Source: NZ13-RE01 sp964612975
GTDB taxonomy: Bacteria; Dictyoglomota; Dictyoglomia; Dictyoglomales; Dictyoglomaceae
Assembly: GCA_964612975.1 (NCBI GenBank)
Contig: CAZTGC010000001.1
Span: forward strand, 310,001 to 374,000
Length of the DNA stretch: 64,000 nt
Direction: 5' to 3'
The position numbers were made by a program, and so were the translations under genes. The notes under the pieces were generated by a model that did not search any database, was not told the DNA's origin, and was given only the letters and a program-made list of their open reading frames with translations. This document shows positions 61,746 through 64,000 of this stretch, piece after piece (within the stretch, counting starts at the first letter, position 1; every line of letters starts with the position of its first letter).

Positions 61746-62348
61746 CTATTCTTCCTCTCCTACCACATATCTCGTAAACCTTCTTATTACGATATTTTCA
61801 CCAAATTTTGATATAGCCTCCATTAGAAGATCTTTAACTTTAATCTCTGGATTCTTTACAAAGGGTTGTTCCAATAAACAAACCTCTTCAAAAAACTTTT
61901 CAAGTCTTCCATTAACTATTTTTTCTATAACATGGAGAGGTTTATTTCCTTCCTTTTCCAATTGAGATAAGTATATATTTTTTTCTCTTTCTAAAACTTC
62001 TTGAGCTAAATCCTCTCTACTTATATATAAAGGATTCATACCTGCAATTTGAAGACACAAATCCTTTGCTAAATTTTTAAATTCATCGGTTCTTGCAACA
62101 AAATCTGTCTCACAATTAAGTTCTAATAAAACCCCTAATTTTGAACCTGTATGTACATAAGACTCTATAATTCCCTCTTTTGCAACCCTTGTAGTTTTTT
62201 TTGCTGCTTTTACTATTCCTTTTTCCCTTAAGATCAAAATTGCCTTTTCTATATCTCCATTAGCTTCTTGCAAAGCACGCTTAGCATCCATTACTCCTGC
62301 ACCAGTTTTTTCTCTCAATTCTTTAATCATCTCCAAAGAGACTTCCAT
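61746..62348 (-). CDS. tsf: elongation factor Ts
   Basis: EF-Ts is the nucleotide-exchange factor for EF-Tu. The start at 62348 (200 residues, MEVSLEMIKELREKTGAG) is preferred because GGAGG sits 8 bases upstream. The in-frame upstream TTG at 62369 would put this site inside the coding sequence. TGAGVMDAKRALQEANGD and the core with NCETDFVARTDEF mark EF-Ts. The protein is the short form seen in thermophiles, with the C-terminal coiled-coil subdomain reduced. Confidence 0.95.
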   Translation of the reverse strand: MEVSLEMIKELREKTGAGVMDAKRALQEANGDIEKAILILREKGIVKAAKKTTRVAKEGIIESYVHTGSKLGVLLELNCETDFVARTDEFKNLAKDLCLQIAGMNPLYISREDLAQEVLEREKNIYLSQLEKEGNKPLHVIEKIVNGRLEKFFEEVCLLEQPFVKNPEIKVKDLLMEAISKFGENIVIRRFTRYVVGEEE

Positions 62349-62361
62349 TTTAAATACCTCC

Positions 62362-63090
62362 TTATTCAACTTCCATTTCTTTTTCTTGAAGCTCTACTTC
62401 TTTTTCTCGTAGGTCTCTTCCTTCGATAATCGCATCTGCCATTTTTGAAACTATTAATTTTACTGCTCTAATAGCATCATCATTTCCCGGAATTGGATAA
62501 TCAATTGACTCAGGATCACAATTAGTATCTACTATGGCAACAATTGGTATATTCAGTCTTTTTGCCTCCCTTACTGCAATTTCCTCTCTCTTTGGATCTA
62601 CAATAAATACTACATCAGGAAGAGTGTCTATTCTCCTTAAACCGTCAAAAAGCTTAACCAATTTTTCTAATTCCCTTTCATATTTTAAAGCTTCTTTTTT
62701 TGGTAGTTTTTCTAATTTCCCATTATTTTTCATCTCTTCCAATCGAATCATATACTCAATTCGAGGTTTTATTGTAGAAAAATTAGTCAACATACCACCA
62801 AGCCATCTCTGAGTTACATAAAAAGCCCCACATCTTTTTGCTTCTTCCTCGACACTTTGTTGGGCTTGTTTTTTAGTTCCCACAAATAAAAAGGTTTTAC
62901 CTTCTTTCGCTTGGTCTTTTAGAAATTCATATGCCTCTTCTAATTTTACTAAAGTTTTTTGAAGATCAATAATATGAATACCGTTTCTTTCGGAAAAGAT
63001 ATACTCTTTCATCTTAGGACACCATCTTTTTGTCTGGTGTCCAAAATGCACACCTGCTTCCAATAATTGTTTCATTAGTATATGGGCCAT
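62362..63090 (-). CDS. rpsB: 30S ribosomal protein S2
   Basis: The start at 63090 gives 242 residues beginning MAHILMKQLLEAGVHFGHQT. GGAGGTG lies just upstream, so an alternative ATG at 63102 overlapping that site is rejected. It contains RWCPKMKEYIF, the RNGIHIIDLQKT segment and QRWLGGMLTNFSTI, typical of S2. A structured leader of about 115 bases precedes it, consistent with autogenous control. Confidence 0.96.
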   Translation of the reverse strand: MAHILMKQLLEAGVHFGHQTKRWCPKMKEYIFSERNGIHIIDLQKTLVKLEEAYEFLKDQAKEGKTFLFVGTKKQAQQSVEEEAKRCGAFYVTQRWLGGMLTNFSTIKPRIEYMIRLEEMKNNGKLEKLPKKEALKYERELEKLVKLFDGLRRIDTLPDVVFIVDPKREEIAVREAKRLNIPIVAIVDTNCDPESIDYPIPGNDDAIRAVKLIVSKMADAIIEGRDLREKEVELQEKEMEVE

Positions 63091-63204
63091 CTGCACCTCC
63101 ATTAATATTTGGTTTTTTCCACCCCGCTCTTCTTCTCCTCTTAGAACTTTCCTTCAGACAAGAAAGCACCCCTAAGAGAATCTGAGAGGGTGTGTTTTAA
63201 TTCG
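63091..63204 (-). ncRNA. structured 5' leader of rpsB (possible S2 autoregulatory RNA)
   Basis: The leader contains nested stems: CTCTTAG with CTAAGAG (63172-63178 and 63138-63144), and inside it CTTTC with GAAAG (63162-63166 and 63147-63151). A 5' CACCC (63188-63192) can pair either with GGGGTG at 63167-63172 or with GGGGTG at 63119-63124, giving two exclusive folds. S2 is known to repress its own operon in other bacteria. Binding here is inference. Confidence 0.55.
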
Positions 63205-63210
63205 AAAAGA

Positions 63211-63239
63211 AGTATATCATGAAGACTATTTAATTACAA
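63211..63239 (-). promoter_or_regulatory. rpsB operon promoter
   Basis: TTGTAA (63234-63239) and TATACT (63211-63216) are 17 bases apart with an extended -10 TGA. It is placed symmetrically opposite the -10 of the divergent 98-residue gene: AAGTATATCAT (63210-63220) and ATGATATACTT (63248-63258) form a perfect inverted repeat. Confidence 0.85.
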
Positions 63240-63248
63240 GTACTTTTA

Positions 63249-63257
63249 TGATATACT
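63249..63257 (+). promoter_or_regulatory. extended -10 of the divergent small gene
   Basis: TGATATACT is an extended -10 element on the plus strand, about 32 bases before the TTG start at 63289. A weak TTTAAT lies at -35. The same TGATATACT word occurs at the rpsB and ABC exporter promoters. Confidence 0.65.
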
Positions 63258-63288
63258 TTATTTCAAAAGGCTTAAAAGATTTAAAAAA

Positions 63289-63585
63289 TTGAAAATAGAA
63301 AAAAATTCTCTTTTTTTAGTACTAATTTGGGAAAAGGATAGAGAAAGTAATATAAAAGAAAACATCCCTATTCTTGCTATTGGGAATGCACGGGAAATTC
63401 TTCTCCTTTGCAAAAATCTTCTTACTCCTAAAATAAGTCTTTTAGAATTTTTTAAATATTACAAAAAACTTGCAGAAACCTTCGATTATAATACTGATTT
63501 TATGGAGGTTTTAGACTTTTTAAAACTACTTGAAAAAATGAAGATAATTGAGATGTATGAAATTCCTCGAGAAATTTTTATGTAA
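63289..63585 (+). CDS. 98-residue protein of unknown function
   Basis: The frame opens with TTG at 63289 and gives 98 residues. It is hydrophobic-charged, helical in character (NAREILLLCKNLLTPKISLLEFF, in part, and VLDFLKLLEKMKIIEMYEI), and may be a small winged-helix-like domain. A weak resemblance to ABC three-component middle subunits was noted but is not enough to assign. There is no clear Shine-Dalgarno site. A strong terminator follows at 63671, so it is probably a monocistronic gene. Confidence 0.55.
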   Translation: MKIEKNSLFLVLIWEKDRESNIKENIPILAIGNAREILLLCKNLLTPKISLLEFFKYYKKLAETFDYNTDFMEVLDFLKLLEKMKIIEMYEIPREIFM

Positions 63586-63670
63586 TAAAATTTGCTATTT
63601 TATAATTTTTTAGGTATACTATATCTGTAAAAATTAGTAGAAGAATATTATATCATAAAGAAAATAGATT

Positions 63671-63699
63671 AAAAGTGGGAAATCCCACTTTTTCTTTTT
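63671..63699 (+). terminator. intrinsic terminator before rimP
   Basis: AAAAGTGGG-AAAT-CCCACTTTT is a 9-base-pair hairpin followed by TTCTTTTT. It is a good terminator for the 98-residue gene. It may instead act as an attenuator, because a TATACT-like element at about 63614-63619 could start a short leader RNA just upstream. Confidence 0.85.
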
Positions 63700-63703
63700 A
63701 GTT

Positions 63704-64000
63704 ATGAAGGAACAAATTAGGTTGGAAATTATTAAAAAGGTAAAAGAAATTACCGAACCTATTCTTGAAAAGGAAGGGATAGAGGTTGTGGATATTGAAT
63801 ATCAACGTGAAAGGCAAGGATGGGTTCTAAGATTTTATATCCATAAGCCTGGAGGAGTTTCTGTGGAAGATTGTGCTTTTATTAGTGAAAAAATAGGAAG
63901 AGAATTGGATTTCCATGATCCAATACCCCATTCTTATACCTTAGAGGTATCTTCTCCAGGTTTAGATAGACCTTTAACTAAGATTAATGACTTTAAGAGA
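63704..64000 (+). CDS. rimP: ribosome maturation factor RimP, N-terminal part (cut by window edge)
   Basis: RimP assists 30S maturation. The 99 visible residues include VKEITEPILEKEGIEVVDIEY, here in shortened view TEPILEKEGIEVVDIEY, then GGVSVEDCAFISEKIGRELD and LEVSSPGLDRPL, a diagnostic RimP signature. The ATG at 63704 directly follows the terminator U-run and has no ribosome site. A TTG at 63722, with AAGGAAC about 9 bases upstream, is an alternative start that fits family lengths. Confidence 0.93.
   Translation, partial: MKEQIRLEIIKKVKEITEPILEKEGIEVVDIEYQRERQGWVLRFYIHKPGGVSVEDCAFISEKIGRELDFHDPIPHSYTLEVSSPGLDRPLTKINDFKR

Overview
The window looks like chromosomal DNA of a low-GC, AT-rich thermophilic bacterium. 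Its gene set and packing (overlapping genes, strongly biased A/T codon use, a minimal SUF system, CsaB/TagA/WecB wall genes, a THEP1-type NTPase, CUT1 sugar importers with a YesM/YesN pair) fit the genus Dictyoglomus best. That assignment rests on recognition, not on a database search. No phage, insertion sequence or CRISPR array was seen.

1-20.4 kb (all minus strand). A shikimate cluster (aroE-aroC-aroB-aroF-tyrA) has its own promoter near 4.24 kb. Upstream of it lies a run of almost abutting genes from speD (20.4 kb) to minE (4.4 kb). These cover polyamine synthesis (speD, speB), wall polymer synthesis (wecB, tagA/wecG, csaB), competence-like comF, ribosome hibernation (hpf), secretion (secA), release factor 2 with a programmed +1 frameshift (prfB), a YitT-family protein, maf, the rod-shape genes (mreB, mreC, mreD, mrdA) and the division-site genes (minC, minD, minE).

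20.6-30.7 kb. A leaderless MFS transporter gene faces a purine operon, purB-purS-purQ-purL-purF-purM-purN-purD. Its 5' leader carries a guanine aptamer, a ykkC-type (PRPP-class) aptamer and an intrinsic terminator in series. One hexamer is shared between the basal stems of the two aptamers, so the leader looks like a two-input logic gate.

30.7-43.7 kb (mostly plus strand). This part holds an orphan FGGY sugar kinase, an ABC-2 type exporter, three tRNA genes on the opposite strand (Ser-GCU, Val-CAC and a CAU tRNA), a CUT1 sugar importer followed by a YesN/YesM-type two-component system whose regulator seems to start at AUU, an esterase-like hydrolase, a THEP1 NTPase and a DUF554 membrane protein. 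Two decayed genes lie in the apparent gaps.

43.7-55.4 kb. A LUD-domain protein and guaA are followed by a 43-residue Cys-rich protein, an unrecognised 697-residue protein and the replication cluster dnaN-rlbA-recF-dciA-gyrB (minus strand). Divergent from dnaN is an Rrf2 regulator with a two-gene SUF (SMS-type) Fe-S assembly system.

55.4-64 kb. A long minus-strand operon begins at rpsB with a structured leader and continues tsf-pyrH-frr-orf63-uppS-cdsA-dxr-orf33-galT-galK. Divergent from rpsB are a 98-residue protein of unknown function and the start of rimP.
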